Source: Avibacterium avium
Lineage (GTDB): Bacteria > Pseudomonadota > Gammaproteobacteria > Enterobacterales > Pasteurellaceae
Assembly: GCF_900454535.1 (NCBI RefSeq)
Contig: NZ_UGSP01000001.1
Span: 1,671,501 to 1,735,500, forward strand
Length of the DNA stretch: 64,000 nucleotides
Reading direction: 5' to 3'
Shown: one piece after another, positions 9,497 to 20,010 of the stretch
Position numbering within the stretch: the first letter of the stretch is position 1
How the letters are laid out: every line of letters starts with the position of its first letter
Translations under genes and position numbers: made by a program
Notes under the pieces: model-generated
What the model saw: the letters and a program-made list of their open reading frames with translations, nothing else
Told to the model about the DNA's origin: nothing
Databases searched by the model: none

Positions 9497-10366
9497 TTAT
9501 TTTAAGACAGTTTTTAACGCGGCACCAATTTCTGCAAGGCTTTTTACGGTGGTTACGCCTGCTTGTTGGAGGGCTTGGATTTTTTCATCGGCAGTGCCTT
9601 TTCCGCCGCTGATAATCGCGCCTGCGTGTCCCATTCGTTTGCCTTTTGGCGCGGTGATGCCTGCAATGTACGCCACCACAGGTTTGGTTATGTTATGACG
9701 GATAAACTCTGCCGCTTCTTCTTCCGCGCTGCCGCCGATTTCACCAATCATCACGATGGCTTCAGTTTCGGGATCTTGTTGGAAGCGTTTGAGAATATCA
9801 ATAAAACTTGAACCGGGGATTGGGTCGCCGCCAATGCCTACGCAGGTAGATTGCCCAAAGCCCTCATCGGTGGTTTGTTTAACCGCTTCATAGGTTAATG
9901 TACCTGAGCGAGAAACAATGCCGATACGTCCTTTTTTGTGAATATTGCCCGGCATTATGCCGATTTTACATTCTTCAGGAGTGATAATTCCGGGGCAGTT
10001 TGGCCCGATCATCACTACGTCCGTTTCATTCAGCTTTTGTTTCACTTGTAGCATATCCAAAGTCGGAATGCCCTCGGTGATACAGACGATTAAGGATAAT
10101 CCTGCGTTAATCGCTTCAAAAATGGCATCTTTACAAAATGGTGCGGGAACGTAAATCACGGTGGCTGTGGCACCAGTTTGTTCAACGGCTTCGCGCACGG
10201 TGTTAAACACAGGCAAGCCTAAATGGGTTGTGCCGCCTTTCCCCGGGGAAACGCCACCCACTAATTTTGTGCCATAAGCAAGGGCTTGTTCGGAATGAAA
10301 TGTGCCTTGTCCGCCAGTAAAACCTTGGCAAATCACTTTGGTGTCTTTGTTCACTAAAATTGACAT
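9497..10366 (-). CDS. sucD: succinyl-CoA synthetase alpha subunit
   Basis: A 289-residue subunit carrying the CoA-binding Rossmann domain and the phosphohistidine. The CoA-binding [14 protein letters not shown] motif is near the N-terminus, [11 protein letters not shown] lies mid-protein, and the active-site histidine lies in the GHAGAI motif (about residue 247). With SucC it interconverts succinyl-CoA and succinate with nucleotide phosphorylation in the TCA cycle. Its ATG starts one base after the sucC stop, so translation is probably coupled. It ends next to the hldE terminator. Confidence 0.96.
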   Translation of the reverse strand: MSILVNKDTKVICQGFTGGQGTFHSEQALAYGTKLVGGVSPGKGGTTHLGLPVFNTVREAVEQTGATATVIYVPAPFCKDAIFEAINAGLSLIVCITEGIPTLDMLQVKQKLNETDVVMIGPNCPGIITPEECKIGIMPGNIHKKGRIGIVSRSGTLTYEAVKQTTDEGFGQSTCVGIGGDPIPGSSFIDILKRFQQDPETEAIVMIGEIGGSAEEEAAEFIRHNITKPVVAYIAGITAPKGKRMGHAGAIISGGKGTADEKIQALQQAGVTTVKSLAEIGAALKTVLK

Positions 10367-10367
10367 T

Positions 10368-11534
10368 TTATTCTCCCTTTGCTGCTTTCACGACTTCGCT
10401 TGCCGCTTGTTGTAAACTTTGTGCTGAAATAATGTTGGTATCGCTTTCGGCCAACATTGCGCGGCCTAATTCCGCATTTGTCCCCTCTAAACGCACCACC
10501 ACAGGCACATTTACGCCCACTTCTTTGCTGGCTGCGATAATGCCTTCGGCGATGAGATCACAACGTACAATGCCACCAAAAATATTGACTAAAATAGCTT
10601 TCACCGAAGGATCGGTTAAGATGATTTTAAAGGCTTCTGCCACACGTTCTTTGGTTGCGCCGCCGCCCACATCAAGGAAGTTAGCTGGCTGTCCGCCGTA
10701 TAATTTAACAATATCCATTGTTCCCATTGCTAATCCCGCACCATTTACCATACAACCAATATCCCCATCTAAGGCGACATAATTGAGATTCCATTTCTCC
10801 GCCTCTGCCTCACGCGGATCTTCTTGGCTAAGATCGCGCATTGCGAGCAAATCTGGATGGCGATATAAGGCATTGCTATCCACTACTACTTTAGCATCAA
10901 GACAGTTGAGATCATCGTTATCTAGAATAACAAGGGGATTGACTTCTAATAATGCAAGATCTTTTTCGATGAATAAGCGGCTGAGCTGACAAAATAGATC
11001 GGTAAATTGCTTGATTTGTTTGCCCTCTAAACCGAGTTTAAAAGCCAATTCTCTGCCTTGGTACGGCATTCCGCCGACTAGTAAATCAATGCTAGTGCGG
11101 TGTAATAAGTGCGGTGTTTTTTCCGCCACTTCTTCAATATTCACGCCACCTTCTGTGGAAACCATAAAGACAATTTGTTGCGAGCTACGATCCACAATAG
11201 CGCTGAGATACAGCTCTTTTTTAACCGCCACGCAACCTGTTACATAAATTTGATTGATGGGCTGCCCTTTGGCATCGGTTTGAAAGGTAACTAGACGCTT
11301 GCCTAAAAATTTGTCAAAAAACGCCCGCACTTCTTGTTCTGAACTAACCACTTGCACGCCGCCTGCTTTGCCACGTCCGCCTGCGTGAACTTGACATTTC
11401 AGTACCCATTTTGAGCCACCTAATTTTTTAATGGCTTCTAATCCTTGTTCTAGGGTTTCGCACGCATAGCCCTCACCGACAGGCAAGCCATATTGGGCGA
11501 AAAGTTGTTTTGCTTGGTATTCGTGTAAATTCAT
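10368..11534 (-). CDS. sucC: succinyl-CoA synthetase beta subunit
   Basis: A 388-residue ATP-grasp subunit binding nucleotide and succinate. [19 protein letters not shown] is the canonical N-terminus, and [18 protein letters not shown] and [14 protein letters not shown] are present. I use the ATG at 11534, which gives the E. coli length; the longer frame to 11588 adds 18 unrelated residues. AAGGGAGAAAG precedes it. It forms a heterotetramer with SucD. A perfect hairpin separates it from sucB, so it may be read partly from its own promoter. Confidence 0.96.
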   Translation of the reverse strand: MNLHEYQAKQLFAQYGLPVGEGYACETLEQGLEAIKKLGGSKWVLKCQVHAGGRGKAGGVQVVSSEQEVRAFFDKFLGKRLVTFQTDAKGQPINQIYVTGCVAVKKELYLSAIVDRSSQQIVFMVSTEGGVNIEEVAEKTPHLLHRTSIDLLVGGMPYQGRELAFKLGLEGKQIKQFTDLFCQLSRLFIEKDLALLEVNPLVILDNDDLNCLDAKVVVDSNALYRHPDLLAMRDLSQEDPREAEAEKWNLNYVALDGDIGCMVNGAGLAMGTMDIVKLYGGQPANFLDVGGGATKERVAEAFKIILTDPSVKAILVNIFGGIVRCDLIAEGIIAASKEVGVNVPVVVRLEGTNAELGRAMLAESDTNIISAQSLQQAASEVVKAAKGE

Positions 11535-11601
11535 AGATTTATCTTTCTCCCTTTTATCGCTATATGCTTCATCATATCCGCATATCAATGAATAAAAATA
11601 A

Positions 11602-11623
11602 GGCGATAAGATCCCTTATCGCC
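11602..11623 (-). terminator. hairpin between sucB and sucC
   Basis: GGCGATAAG (11602-11610) and CTTATCGCC (11615-11623) pair perfectly around four bases. On the minus strand a T-rich tract follows, so this is an intrinsic (perhaps partial) terminator inside the sucABCD cluster. Confidence 0.75.
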
Positions 11624-11634
11624 CTATGTTAAGA

Positions 11635-12870
11635 CTACACTTCTAATAATAAACGCGTTGGATCTTCCAACATTTCTTTAATGGTGACTAAGAAGCCCAC
11701 ACTTTCACGTCCGTCAATTAAACGGTGATCGTAAGAAAGGGCAAGGTACATCATTGGGCGAATCACCACTTCACCATTCACCGCCACTGGGCGATCTTTA
11801 ATGGCGTGCATACCTAAAATTGCACTTTGCGGTGGGTTGATGATTGGCGTGGACATCAGCGATCCAAACACACCACCGTTGGTAATCGTGAAGTTTCCGC
11901 CTGTGAGATCTTCCACCGTTAATTTACCATCACGACCTTTTTCTGCTAACACTTTGATTTGCTTTTCAATTTCCGCCATACTCAGCTTATCGCAATTGCG
12001 TAACACTGGTGTTATCAAACCACGTGGAGTAGAAACCGCAATGCTGATGTCGAAATAGTTGTGATACACAATGTCATCGCCGTCAATAGACGCATTCACT
12101 TCAGGATAGCGTTTTAGCGCTTCCACCACGGCTTTCACATAGAAAGACATAAAGCCTAAACGAGTATCGTGAGATTTCTCAAATTTCTCTGCGTATTTTT
12201 TACGCAACTGCATAATTGGCTGCATATCCACTTCGTTGAAGGTAGTGAGCATTGCGGTGCTGTTTTTCGCTTCTAATAAACGCTCTGCCACACGCTTACG
12301 CAAACGGGTCATTGGCACACGTTTTTCATCACGCCCTGATACATTTAATGCTGGTGCTTCAGGCGCTTGTGGCTGAGTTTGTGCTTGTGCGGCTTTTTGC
12401 GCCGCTTTTTGTGCCACAGTGCGTTCAATGTCTTCACGAGTGATTCGTCCGCCCACGCCTGTGCCTTGCACTTCTTCAGCTTTAAGATCGTTTTCTGCCA
12501 ATAAACGGCGTGCCGCTGGGCTAACTACATCGGCGTTAGTCGGTTCTGATGTTAAGTTGGCTAAATGACGATCCGCTGGCGTGCTTTCCACTTTTTGTAC
12601 GCTTTCTTTGGTGGCATTGCCTGCCGCCGCTAAGGCTGAAACTTTACCTAACACTTGGTTGCTAATCACCGTTGCGCCTTCGGCTTCAATGATGCTTTCT
12701 AGCACACCATCAGCAACCGCCGGCACTTCAAGCACGACTTTGTCGGTTTCAATTTCGACTAAAACTTCATCACGTTTTACTTCATCACCCACTTTTTTAT
12801 GCCAAGTGGCAACCGTTGCATCTGCCACAGATTCAGGTAGCACGGGAGTTAAAATCTCAAAATCGCTCAT
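11635..12870 (-). CDS. sucB: 2-oxoglutarate dehydrogenase E2, dihydrolipoamide succinyltransferase
   Basis: A 411-residue core subunit of the 2-oxoglutarate dehydrogenase complex. One lipoyl domain (residues 1-75) carries the lipoyl lysine in [13 protein letters not shown]. It is followed by an E3/E1-binding domain ([15 protein letters not shown]), an Ala/Gln/Pro linker and the catalytic acyltransferase domain ending with [11 protein letters not shown], which has the catalytic His and Asp. A single lipoyl domain distinguishes it from most AceF proteins. The ATG at 12870 has an AAGGAA site. It lies 87 bp after sucA, with a USS dyad between. Confidence 0.96.
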   Translation of the reverse strand: MSDFEILTPVLPESVADATVATWHKKVGDEVKRDEVLVEIETDKVVLEVPAVADGVLESIIEAEGATVISNQVLGKVSALAAAGNATKESVQKVESTPADRHLANLTSEPTNADVVSPAARRLLAENDLKAEEVQGTGVGGRITREDIERTVAQKAAQKAAQAQTQPQAPEAPALNVSGRDEKRVPMTRLRKRVAERLLEAKNSTAMLTTFNEVDMQPIMQLRKKYAEKFEKSHDTRLGFMSFYVKAVVEALKRYPEVNASIDGDDIVYHNYFDISIAVSTPRGLITPVLRNCDKLSMAEIEKQIKVLAEKGRDGKLTVEDLTGGNFTITNGGVFGSLMSTPIINPPQSAILGMHAIKDRPVAVNGEVVIRPMMYLALSYDHRLIDGRESVGFLVTIKEMLEDPTRLLLEV

Positions 12871-12917
12871 TTTTCTGTTCCTTCTTTGGTTTGCGTTTTA
12901 TTTGCATTCGGTTGTAC

Positions 12918-12947
12918 AAAAGTGCGGTGATTTTTGACCGCACTTTT
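12918..12947. terminator. USS inverted pair between sucA and sucB
   Basis: AAAAGTGCGGT (12918-12928) and ACCGCACTTTT (12937-12947) form a perfect 11-bp stem with an 8-base loop and flanking A/T runs. It is both two uptake sequences and a potential intrinsic terminator within an operon. Confidence 0.75.
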
Positions 12948-12957
12948 TGCTTACAAA

Positions 12958-15753
12958 TTATTCTAAAGCCTCATTCACTAAGGCGCGTTGCTGTTCATTA
13001 TGTAACGACATATAGCCTACCGCTGGCGATGCTGAAGCTGGTCTGCCCACATAACGCAGTTTGCCGTGTTCTGGCAATGAACTCACAAAGTTATGTTGGC
13101 TACAATACCACGCACCTTGGTTTTGTGGCTCTTCTTGACACCATACATAATCAGTAACCTGTTCATAAGGGGCAAGCGCCGCTTTCATTTCTTCGTGCGG
13201 ATAAGGATAAAGTTGTTCCACGCGCACAATCGCCACATCGGTTTGGTTATTTTTACGGCGTTGTTCCAATAAATCGTAATACACTTTGCCCGAACACATT
13301 ACCACACGTTTCACTTGTTTTGGATCGAGCTGGTCAATTTCGCCAATCACGTTTTGATAAGTGCCGTTCACCAACGCTTCTTTGCTGGATACCGCAAGTG
13401 GATGGCGCAGTAAGGATTTTGGGGTAATCACAATCAATGGGCGACGCACCTTGCGCAACATTTGGCGGCGTAATAAATGATAAATTTGTGCTGGTGTAGA
13501 AGGCACGCACACCTGCATATTTTGTTGCGCACAAAGCTGTAAATAACGCTCTAGACGGGCTGATGAATGTTCAGGCCCTTGTCCTTCATAACCGTGCGGT
13601 AATAGCATTACCAAACCACACATTCTTCCCCATTTTTGTTCACCTGAGCTGATAAATTGGTCGATCACCACTTGCGCTACGTTGGCGAAATCACCGAATT
13701 GTGCTTCCCAAACGGTGAGCGTTTTCGGGGTTGCTGTGGCATAGCCATATTCATAAGCAAGCACCGCTTCTTCTGAAAGTACCGAATCCCACACTTCAAA
13801 ATGCCCTTGCTGATTGTGCAAATGGGTAAGTGGGGTGTAAACCGTACCATCTTTTTGACTATGTAAGACAGAATGACGATGGAAGAATGTGCCACGCCCT
13901 GCATCTTCACCCGATAAACGCACATTATAGCCCTCGTCTAATAACGTTGCGTATGCCATTGTTTCTGCCATTCCCCAATCAAATGGCTTCTCACCGATTG
14001 CCATTAGACGGCGATCGTCATAAATTTTTTTCACCCGTGAATGAAGGGGGTGATGTTCTGGATATTCACAAACTTTGAGAGCTAAATCGGTGAAACGTTG
14101 TTCATCAAAACTGCCTTCATAATCTGACCATTCTTGGCTGAGGAATTTCATCCAATCAGAGGCTTCTACATCACGTTCGCGCCATTCAGGTACAACACAA
14201 TCACCATTATCTAAGGCATCACGATAATCATTCATTAACGCTAAACTGTAAGCCTCATCAATCACATTGTCAGCAATTAAGCGATCCGCATACACTTTGC
14301 GTGGAGTTGGATGGCGCTTAATGCGCTCATACATTAACGGCTGGGTAACCGAAGGTTCATCGGCTTCGTTATGTCCGTGACGACGATAAGAAACGAGATC
14401 GATAAAAATATCACGCTTGAATTTGGTTCTAAATTCCACCGCCATTTGTGCCGCATACGCCACGGCTTCAGGATCATCACCATTCACGTGAATAACTGGC
14501 GCTTCGATCATTTTCGCAATGTCGGTACTGTATTCAGTAGAACGGGTATCGTGTGGATTTGAGGTGGTAAAGCCAATTTGGTTGTTGATCACGATACGAA
14601 TCGTCCCACCTACGCTATAACCACGGGTTGCCGACATATTCAATGTTTCTTGCACCACGCCCTGCCCTGCTACTGCGGAATCACCGTGTACCGTAATCGG
14701 CAACACTTGCGCGCGTTCTACATCGTTAATACGGGTTTGTCTAGCACGCACTGAACCCAGTACCACTGGGTTTACAATTTCTAAGTGAGATGGGTTAAAC
14801 GCAAGCGCTAAATGCACTAAGCCATCATCGGTCATAAAATCAGAAGAAAAACCTTGGTGATATTTCACATCACCCGTTCCGTTACCCTGATGTTTTCCTG
14901 CAAATTCATCAAATAATTCCGCCGGTTTTTTGCCTAGCACGTTCACCAATAAATTCAAACGTCCACGGTGTGCCATTCCCATTACAATTTCTTTAATGCC
15001 GTTTTTGGCCCCTTGACGGATAATTTCTTTCATTAGCAAGATAAACGCATCACTGCCTTCAAGAGAAAAACGTTTTGCCCCTGGGAATTTTGCACCAAGA
15101 TAGCGTTCTAAACCGTCTGCGGCGGTGAGTTCTTCAAGGAATTTAAGCTGTTCTTGTTTGCTAAATAAAGGTTGATTTAACCAATTTTCTAACTTTTTCT
15201 GTAGCCAAGTTCTTGCTTCCAGATCATTAACGTGCATAAACTCTAAGCCGATCGTACCACAATAAGTGTTTTTTAATGACGTGGTTAGTTCACGTAAGCT
15301 AATTTGTTCTTTGTTGTAAACATAGCCACCTATATCAAACACTTCATCAAGATCGGCATCACTAAAACCATAGAATTTATAATCTAAAGTTGGTGCATCC
15401 ATACGCTGCCAAATTTTTAGTGGGTCAAGATCAGCGTGCAAATGTCCACGGTTACGGTGCGCATTCACCCATTGTAATACTTTAACTAATCTTGCACTCA
15501 CTTTAGGATCAATGACACTTACCCCATCAGCACCATTATCACGTGCTAAACGTTTAAAATATTGACGAATTGGGGTGTGTGCTTGTTCAACTTCGGTGTG
15601 TTTTGGCAATGTATTAAAAATTTGTTGCCAGCTTTCATCGACAGAATGGGGATCTTGGAGATAGTTTTCATAAAGTTCTTCAATATAAGATTGGTTTGCT
15701 CCGTTTAAAGAGCTAGAGGCTAACCATTCACTGATTGGGCTCGTTTGTTTCAT
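12958..15753 (-). CDS. sucA: 2-oxoglutarate dehydrogenase E1
   Basis: A 931-residue thiamine-diphosphate E1 subunit that decarboxylates 2-oxoglutarate and passes the succinyl group to SucB. N-terminal OdhA-type residues (SYIEELYENYLQDPHSVDESWQ), the AHRGRLN motif, GDSAVAGQGVVQETLNMS with downstream NNQIGFTT (ThDP/Mg region) and the C-terminal transketolase-like domain are present. The ATG at 15753 has AGGTGA upstream and gives a length close to E. coli SucA (933); the frame to 15789 is not needed. First gene of the sucABCD cluster, divergent to gltA. Confidence 0.96.
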   Translation of the reverse strand: MKQTSPISEWLASSSLNGANQSYIEELYENYLQDPHSVDESWQQIFNTLPKHTEVEQAHTPIRQYFKRLARDNGADGVSVIDPKVSARLVKVLQWVNAHRNRGHLHADLDPLKIWQRMDAPTLDYKFYGFSDADLDEVFDIGGYVYNKEQISLRELTTSLKNTYCGTIGLEFMHVNDLEARTWLQKKLENWLNQPLFSKQEQLKFLEELTAADGLERYLGAKFPGAKRFSLEGSDAFILLMKEIIRQGAKNGIKEIVMGMAHRGRLNLLVNVLGKKPAELFDEFAGKHQGNGTGDVKYHQGFSSDFMTDDGLVHLALAFNPSHLEIVNPVVLGSVRARQTRINDVERAQVLPITVHGDSAVAGQGVVQETLNMSATRGYSVGGTIRIVINNQIGFTTSNPHDTRSTEYSTDIAKMIEAPVIHVNGDDPEAVAYAAQMAVEFRTKFKRDIFIDLVSYRRHGHNEADEPSVTQPLMYERIKRHPTPRKVYADRLIADNVIDEAYSLALMNDYRDALDNGDCVVPEWRERDVEASDWMKFLSQEWSDYEGSFDEQRFTDLALKVCEYPEHHPLHSRVKKIYDDRRLMAIGEKPFDWGMAETMAYATLLDEGYNVRLSGEDAGRGTFFHRHSVLHSQKDGTVYTPLTHLHNQQGHFEVWDSVLSEEAVLAYEYGYATATPKTLTVWEAQFGDFANVAQVVIDQFISSGEQKWGRMCGLVMLLPHGYEGQGPEHSSARLERYLQLCAQQNMQVCVPSTPAQIYHLLRRQMLRKVRRPLIVITPKSLLRHPLAVSSKEALVNGTYQNVIGEIDQLDPKQVKRVVMCSGKVYYDLLEQRRKNNQTDVAIVRVEQLYPYPHEEMKAALAPYEQVTDYVWCQEEPQNQGAWYCSQHNFVSSLPEHGKLRYVGRPASASPAVGYMSLHNEQQRALVNEALE

Positions 15754-15908
15754 TAAAATCACCTGATTTGATTTATTAAACATACACAATAGAGTGAGAA
15801 TTTTTTCTATTATACATAGGTTTATACAACAAAACCGCTATGTTTTCACTTTCTCTATTTTGCTGATTAGTTTAAAAACAAATTGCCAAAATAAGCAACT
15901 GTTCCCCT

Positions 15909-16002
15909 TAACAAAACATTAACATTTTTTTCATTTTTTGATCTTTATCTCATTTTTGAAAAAATAACATTTTTTTAACAGGATTTTTTTGCTAATTATA
16001 AA
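15909..16002. promoter_or_regulatory. sucA-gltA divergent control region (ArcA-like repeats, candidate CRP site, gltA promoter)
   Basis: Two direct repeats of the ArcA type, TAAC-N7-TAAC, lie at 15909-15923 and 15965-15979. A CRP-like site (TTTGA-N6-TCTCA, 8 of 10 core matches) is at 15937-15952. A candidate gltA promoter has -35 TTAACA (15975-15980) and -10 TATAAA (15997-16002) with 16-bp spacing, so the second repeat overlaps the -35. The rest of 15754-16129 is A+T-rich leader with a TATACACAAC direct repeat near 16069-16087. Anaerobic repression of TCA genes by ArcA is known in enterobacteria; its use here is inferred. Confidence 0.55.
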
Positions 16003-16129
16003 GACAGTCTAGAGAGAAAAGGTTATAGTGAAGTGAAAAACAATTCTAAAATCATTTATACACAACTATACACAACATTATTAGACAACTAACTTCATAC
16101 TCAACCAGATAACTACAAGAGGAGTGTTT

Positions 16130-17416
16130 ATGAGCGAATTAAGCGCAAAATTAACATTAAGTGATGGACGTGAACTGGAACTGCCCGTAAGACAAGGTAC
16201 TTTAGGTTATGACGTTGTTGATGTGCAATCATTAGTCAAAAATAAACTCTTTACCTTCGATCCTGGATTTATGTCCACCGCATCTTGCGTGTCAGAAATC
16301 ACCTATATTGATGGTGATGAAGGCGTTTTATTACACCGTGGCTACCCTATTGATCAATTAGCAAAAAATGGAACTTATCTTGAAGTAGCACATTTATTAC
16401 TGTTCGGTGAGCGCCCTAACAAGCAAGAATATGAGAATTTTGTTCAGTTGGTACGTAAACATACACTCGTTCACGAACAAATCTCCCGTTTCTTCCACGG
16501 TTTCCGTCGCGACTCTCACCCAATGGCAATAATGTGTGGGGTAAGCGGTGCATTAGCGGCGTTCTATCACGATTCCTTGGACATTAACGACATCGAACAC
16601 CGTGAGATCACCGCAATTCGTCTGCTTGCCAAAATGCCAACCCTCGCGGCGATGTGTTACAAATATTCCATTGGGCAACCGTTTATGTTCCCGCAAAATC
16701 ACCTTTCTTATTCGGGTAACTTTTTATATATGATGTTTGCCACACCTTGTGAGCCTTATGTGGTGAACCCTGTATTAGAACGCGCAATGGATCGTATTTT
16801 TATCTTGCACGCAGATCACGAACAAAATGCGTCTACCTCAACAGTACGTACCGCTGCTTCATCAGGTGCAAACCCATTTGCTTGTATCGCTGCGGGGATC
16901 GCTTCCTTATGGGGGCCTTCACACGGTGGTGCAAATGAGGCTTGTATTAATATGCTTGAAGAAATCGGCACGATTGATCGTATTCCTGAATATATTGCGC
17001 GCGCGAAAGATAAAAACGATCCTTTCCGCTTAATGGGCTTTGGCCACCGCGTGTATAAAAATTATGACCCACGCGCGAAAGTAATGCGTCAAACCTGCCA
17101 CGAAGTGCTGAAAGAACTCAATATTGATAATCCATTGTTTGACGTAGCAATGGAACTAGAACGCATTGCGTTAAGTGATCCTTACTTTATTGAGCATAAG
17201 CTCTATCCAAATGTGGATTTCTATTCAGGTATCATTCTCAAAGCCATTGGCATTCCAACTTCAATGTTCACTGTAATGTTTGCTTTAGCTCGAACTGTAG
17301 GGTGGATTGCCCATTGGAAAGAAATGTTTAAACCGGGCAATATGAAAATTGTGCGTCCACGCCAGCTTTACACAGGCCACACCCAACGCCCTTTTGAACC
17401 TTTAGATAAAGAATAA
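16130..17416 (+). CDS. gltA: citrate synthase
   Basis: A 428-residue type II (hexameric, NADH-sensitive) citrate synthase that condenses acetyl-CoA and oxaloacetate. Active-site histidine regions are visible in [12 protein letters not shown] and [14 protein letters not shown], with the catalytic Asp near PNVDFYSG. The N-terminal about 50 residues ([25 protein letters not shown]) are typical of the regulated Gram-negative type. I choose the ATG at 16130 over GTG at 16124: AGAGGAG (16118-16124) is correctly spaced for 16130. Notable because H. influenzae lacks this gene, so this organism can run the oxidative branch. Confidence 0.96.
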   Translation: MSELSAKLTLSDGRELELPVRQGTLGYDVVDVQSLVKNKLFTFDPGFMSTASCVSEITYIDGDEGVLLHRGYPIDQLAKNGTYLEVAHLLLFGERPNKQEYENFVQLVRKHTLVHEQISRFFHGFRRDSHPMAIMCGVSGALAAFYHDSLDINDIEHREITAIRLLAKMPTLAAMCYKYSIGQPFMFPQNHLSYSGNFLYMMFATPCEPYVVNPVLERAMDRIFILHADHEQNASTSTVRTAASSGANPFACIAAGIASLWGPSHGGANEACINMLEEIGTIDRIPEYIARAKDKNDPFRLMGFGHRVYKNYDPRAKVMRQTCHEVLKELNIDNPLFDVAMELERIALSDPYFIEHKLYPNVDFYSGIILKAIGIPTSMFTVMFALARTVGWIAHWKEMFKPGNMKIVRPRQLYTGHTQRPFEPLDKE

Positions 17417-17432
17417 AAATCAGCAAAAATAA

Positions 17433-17462
17433 ACCCGCACTTTCAAAGTGCGGGTCTTTTTT
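17433..17462 (+). terminator. gltA terminator built from paired USS
   Basis: ACCCGCACTTT (17433-17443) and AAAGTGCGGGT (17445-17455) form a near-perfect hairpin followed by a T tract; each arm carries most of a USS core. Confidence 0.85.
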
Positions 17463-17491
17463 TAGTCATTTTAACGCATTTGATTTACAAA

Positions 17492-17968
17492 CTATTTTGC
17501 GTCAGCACCATATTTAGCAGCTAACTCAGCTTGCATTTTTTGCAATTCAGCAGTTTGAACTTGCGCTTGTTGCGTTTTTGCCTGAACTTCTTCAATGATT
17601 TTTTGATCATTTGGATTGTTCATTAATGCTACTGCTGATTTCGTTAAATCAGAAGAAATACCTAATACTTCAATGGTTTTTTCTTGTAATTTTTTCACTT
17701 CAGGATCGCTAATTTTAATTGCTTTTAATGAATCAATTGATTTGCTATTACGCTCAACCAAACTATCCATTGCTTCTTTCACTTGAACCAAATCACGGCT
17801 AAGAAGTTTCTGCTGATATTCCGCCTGAAAAGCAGCTTGCGTGCTTTCATTCGTTTGTGTCCACTCAACCAATTTTGCGTAATCTGCTTTAGGATCTACT
17901 TTTTCATTACAAGCGGCTAAAGAAAAGGCAAATAATGCTGCCAAACCTAATTTTACTAATTTATTCAT
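17492..17968 (-). CDS. uncharacterised lipoprotein
   Basis: A 158-residue predicted lipoprotein. The N-terminus MNKLVKLGLAALFAFSLAAC has a basic start, a hydrophobic stretch and a LAAC lipobox with the lipidated Cys at residue 20. The mature part is charged, rich in Lys, Glu, Gln and Ala, and probably helical or coiled coil (EVQAKTQQAQVQTAELQKMQAEL). Residue 2 after the Cys is Glu, not Asp, so outer-membrane sorting is likely. I do not recognise the family. It lies about 100 bp downstream of rnd in the same orientation and convergent to gltA. Confidence 0.8.
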   Translation of the reverse strand: MNKLVKLGLAALFAFSLAACNEKVDPKADYAKLVEWTQTNESTQAAFQAEYQQKLLSRDLVQVKEAMDSLVERNSKSIDSLKAIKISDPEVKKLQEKTIEVLGISSDLTKSAVALMNNPNDQKIIEEVQAKTQQAQVQTAELQKMQAELAAKYGADAK

Positions 17969-18069
17969 TCAATGTTCCTTTAAAGTTTATGAATTAATTT
18001 TCCTAGCTATTAATCAGCTTAAGAAGTTTGCATTCTATCCTTAGCACTTATAGATTGCAAAATATATCG

Positions 18070-19221
18070 TTAAAAGTTTTGTAAAGATTGCAACAGTTTT
18101 TGACCGTATTCCGCACGCCAACCTTGTAACAACAAAGGCAGCTGATTTGGATCTTGTTGTTTAATCCAGCACCATTTCATTAGCTCTTCTAAGCTACGTT
18201 TGGTGGCCAAAACATCAGCGGGTAGATTCGCTGGTGTTATCTCTTTTAAACAATGCTGTAACGCTTTTAAAGCTGGGCGATAGCGTTCATCATCAGCCAA
18301 GCGAGAAATTGTCGCTGGATAATCTTCTACACTGCTTCGCCTTGCTTTATCTAAAATTTGCAACATTTTTTTGCCGTGAATACGCACCTCAGCGGTAGTT
18401 AAACCTAGTTCCAACAACTGCGACGTATTTTTGGGATCATTTTTTGCTAATAACCATAAATGTTCCGCTTTTACCACAAAATTTAGCGCTAAATCTCGTT
18501 TTATCGCTTCGTCATAACGCCATTTTGCTAGAAGTTTTAAACGCATCAATTCCTGTGCATTTAATCGCCAACTATTGGCAATATCCAAATATGCCATATC
18601 CGCTGATTTGCTCTGCTGGCTGTTTTTCACTAAATTTTCGCATTCAAATTGCACCGCACCTTGCCAAGGGCTTTGTGCAAGCTGTTGATCTAATTGTTGA
18701 TGTAGGGGCAATAAATACCACACATCAGCCGCCGCATAACGGCACTGGCTATCGCTTAATGGACGTGCCAGCCAATCCGTACGCGAAGCGCCTTTGTCTA
18801 ATTTAAGTTGAAAAAAATGCTCTACCAAACCTGCAAACCCTGCTGATGCACCAAGCCCTAAAAAATGCGCCACCACTTGCGTATCCACAATGGGGGTTGG
18901 CACTTGTTGAAAATAATGGTGAAAAATTTCCAAATCTTCTTTGCAAGCGTGCAACACTTTGACAATCCTTGGGTTCGCCAATAATTGAATAAAAGGCGAA
19001 AAATCGCTAATTTTGCTTGGATCAATCAAGCTCACAGTTTGCCCGTCATAAAGCTGGATCAGCCCTAATTTCGGGTAAAAGGTGCGAATTCGGATAAATT
19101 CGGTATCCAAAGCAATATGACGACACTGCGCTGCTTTTTGACAAACATCGAATAAAGTCTGATCGGATTCCACCATTTCAAACAAAGGTGGAGAATGAAT
19201 TTCTTTAATCACTAAACTCAT
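18070..19221 (-). CDS. rnd: ribonuclease D
   Basis: A 383-residue 3'-5' exoribonuclease of the DEDD family that trims tRNA and other small RNA 3' ends. The DEDD residues are visible in order: DTEFIR near residue 36, the KVLHACKEDLEIF block, and the late YAAADVWYLLPL block (Y/D, Exo III). One or two HRDC domains follow (about residues 210-290 and the C-terminus), as in E. coli RNase D (375 residues). The ATG at 19221 fits the family N-terminus. The gene stands alone, with the lipoprotein gene downstream. Confidence 0.92.
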   Translation of the reverse strand: MSLVIKEIHSPPLFEMVESDQTLFDVCQKAAQCRHIALDTEFIRIRTFYPKLGLIQLYDGQTVSLIDPSKISDFSPFIQLLANPRIVKVLHACKEDLEIFHHYFQQVPTPIVDTQVVAHFLGLGASAGFAGLVEHFFQLKLDKGASRTDWLARPLSDSQCRYAAADVWYLLPLHQQLDQQLAQSPWQGAVQFECENLVKNSQQSKSADMAYLDIANSWRLNAQELMRLKLLAKWRYDEAIKRDLALNFVVKAEHLWLLAKNDPKNTSQLLELGLTTAEVRIHGKKMLQILDKARRSSVEDYPATISRLADDERYRPALKALQHCLKEITPANLPADVLATKRSLEELMKWCWIKQQDPNQLPLLLQGWRAEYGQKLLQSLQNF

Positions 19222-19291
19222 CGTTTTATAACATTCTAAAATCTAAAAATAACAATAATTTGTACCGCACTTTTGTCTCAACCTTTTGTTC

Positions 19292-19993
19292 CTAGTTCTG
19301 ATCTTTTAATTTTCGCCATTGGGTAAATTGCGCCAAATTTTCTGCTTGTAAGAAAGGATTAACCCGTTTTTCTAGCCCCAAGGTGGTGGGTAAGCTTGGT
19401 TGGCGCTGTTGGCGTAAAGCGGCAATTTTCGCCACATAATCTGTCAAAAATGTTGATTTTGGCAACACTTTCTCGGCAAATTTTAAATTGCTTAAGGTAT
19501 ATTCGTGCGCAGGGCAAACAATGGTGCTATCAGGCAAGGCTTTGAGCCGTTGGAGCGAATCAAACATTTGTGCGTAATCCCCTGTAAACACGCGTCCGCA
19601 ACCGCCCGAAAATAAAGTATCACCACAAAATAAATGACCGTCCACCACAAAACTCACGTGATTTTCCGTGTGACCGCCCGAGGGCAGCACTTGGATTTGA
19701 TAATGCGTGGTGTGAATTTCCCCTTCATTAATGATTTGCGTTGCGCCCAAGTCTGCGGTTTCTTGTGGGCCAAAAACTGGGACATTAGGATAATGCTGTT
19801 TAAATTCTGCCAAGCCGCCAACGTGATCTTGATGCTTATGAGTAAGCAGCACCGCTTCCACTTCAAGCTGATGTTGCTGTAAATAAGCAAGCAAAGGCGC
19901 GCTTTCTGCGATGTCGATCACAATTACAGGTAAATTTTCTCGTGCATACAGCCAAATATAGTTATCATCAAGGGCAGGAATGGGTACTAACAT
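19292..19993 (-). CDS. gloB: hydroxyacylglutathione hydrolase (glyoxalase II)
   Basis: A 233-residue metallo-beta-lactamase-fold enzyme that hydrolyses S-D-lactoylglutathione to lactate and glutathione. The metal site motif THKHQDH (family THxHxDH) is near residue 50, with GGHTENHV, the [13 protein letters not shown] motif and PAHEYTLSN following. The ATG at 19993 gives the standard start [14 protein letters not shown]; the 45 extra residues to 20128 overlap the divergent gene and are not credible. Its start codon lies 17 bp from the start of yafS, so the two promoters must lie inside each other's genes. Confidence 0.94.
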   Translation of the reverse strand: MLVPIPALDDNYIWLYARENLPVIVIDIAESAPLLAYLQQHQLEVEAVLLTHKHQDHVGGLAEFKQHYPNVPVFGPQETADLGATQIINEGEIHTTHYQIQVLPSGGHTENHVSFVVDGHLFCGDTLFSGGCGRVFTGDYAQMFDSLQRLKALPDSTIVCPAHEYTLSNLKFAEKVLPKSTFLTDYVAKIAALRQQRQPSLPTTLGLEKRVNPFLQAENLAQFTQWRKLKDQN

Positions 19994-20010
19994 ATTGATC
20001 CTTATTAAAA

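Noticed and set aside
13334-15300. Short frames on both strands inside sucA
   Set aside because: Shadows of sucA codon structure; none has start signals or family features.
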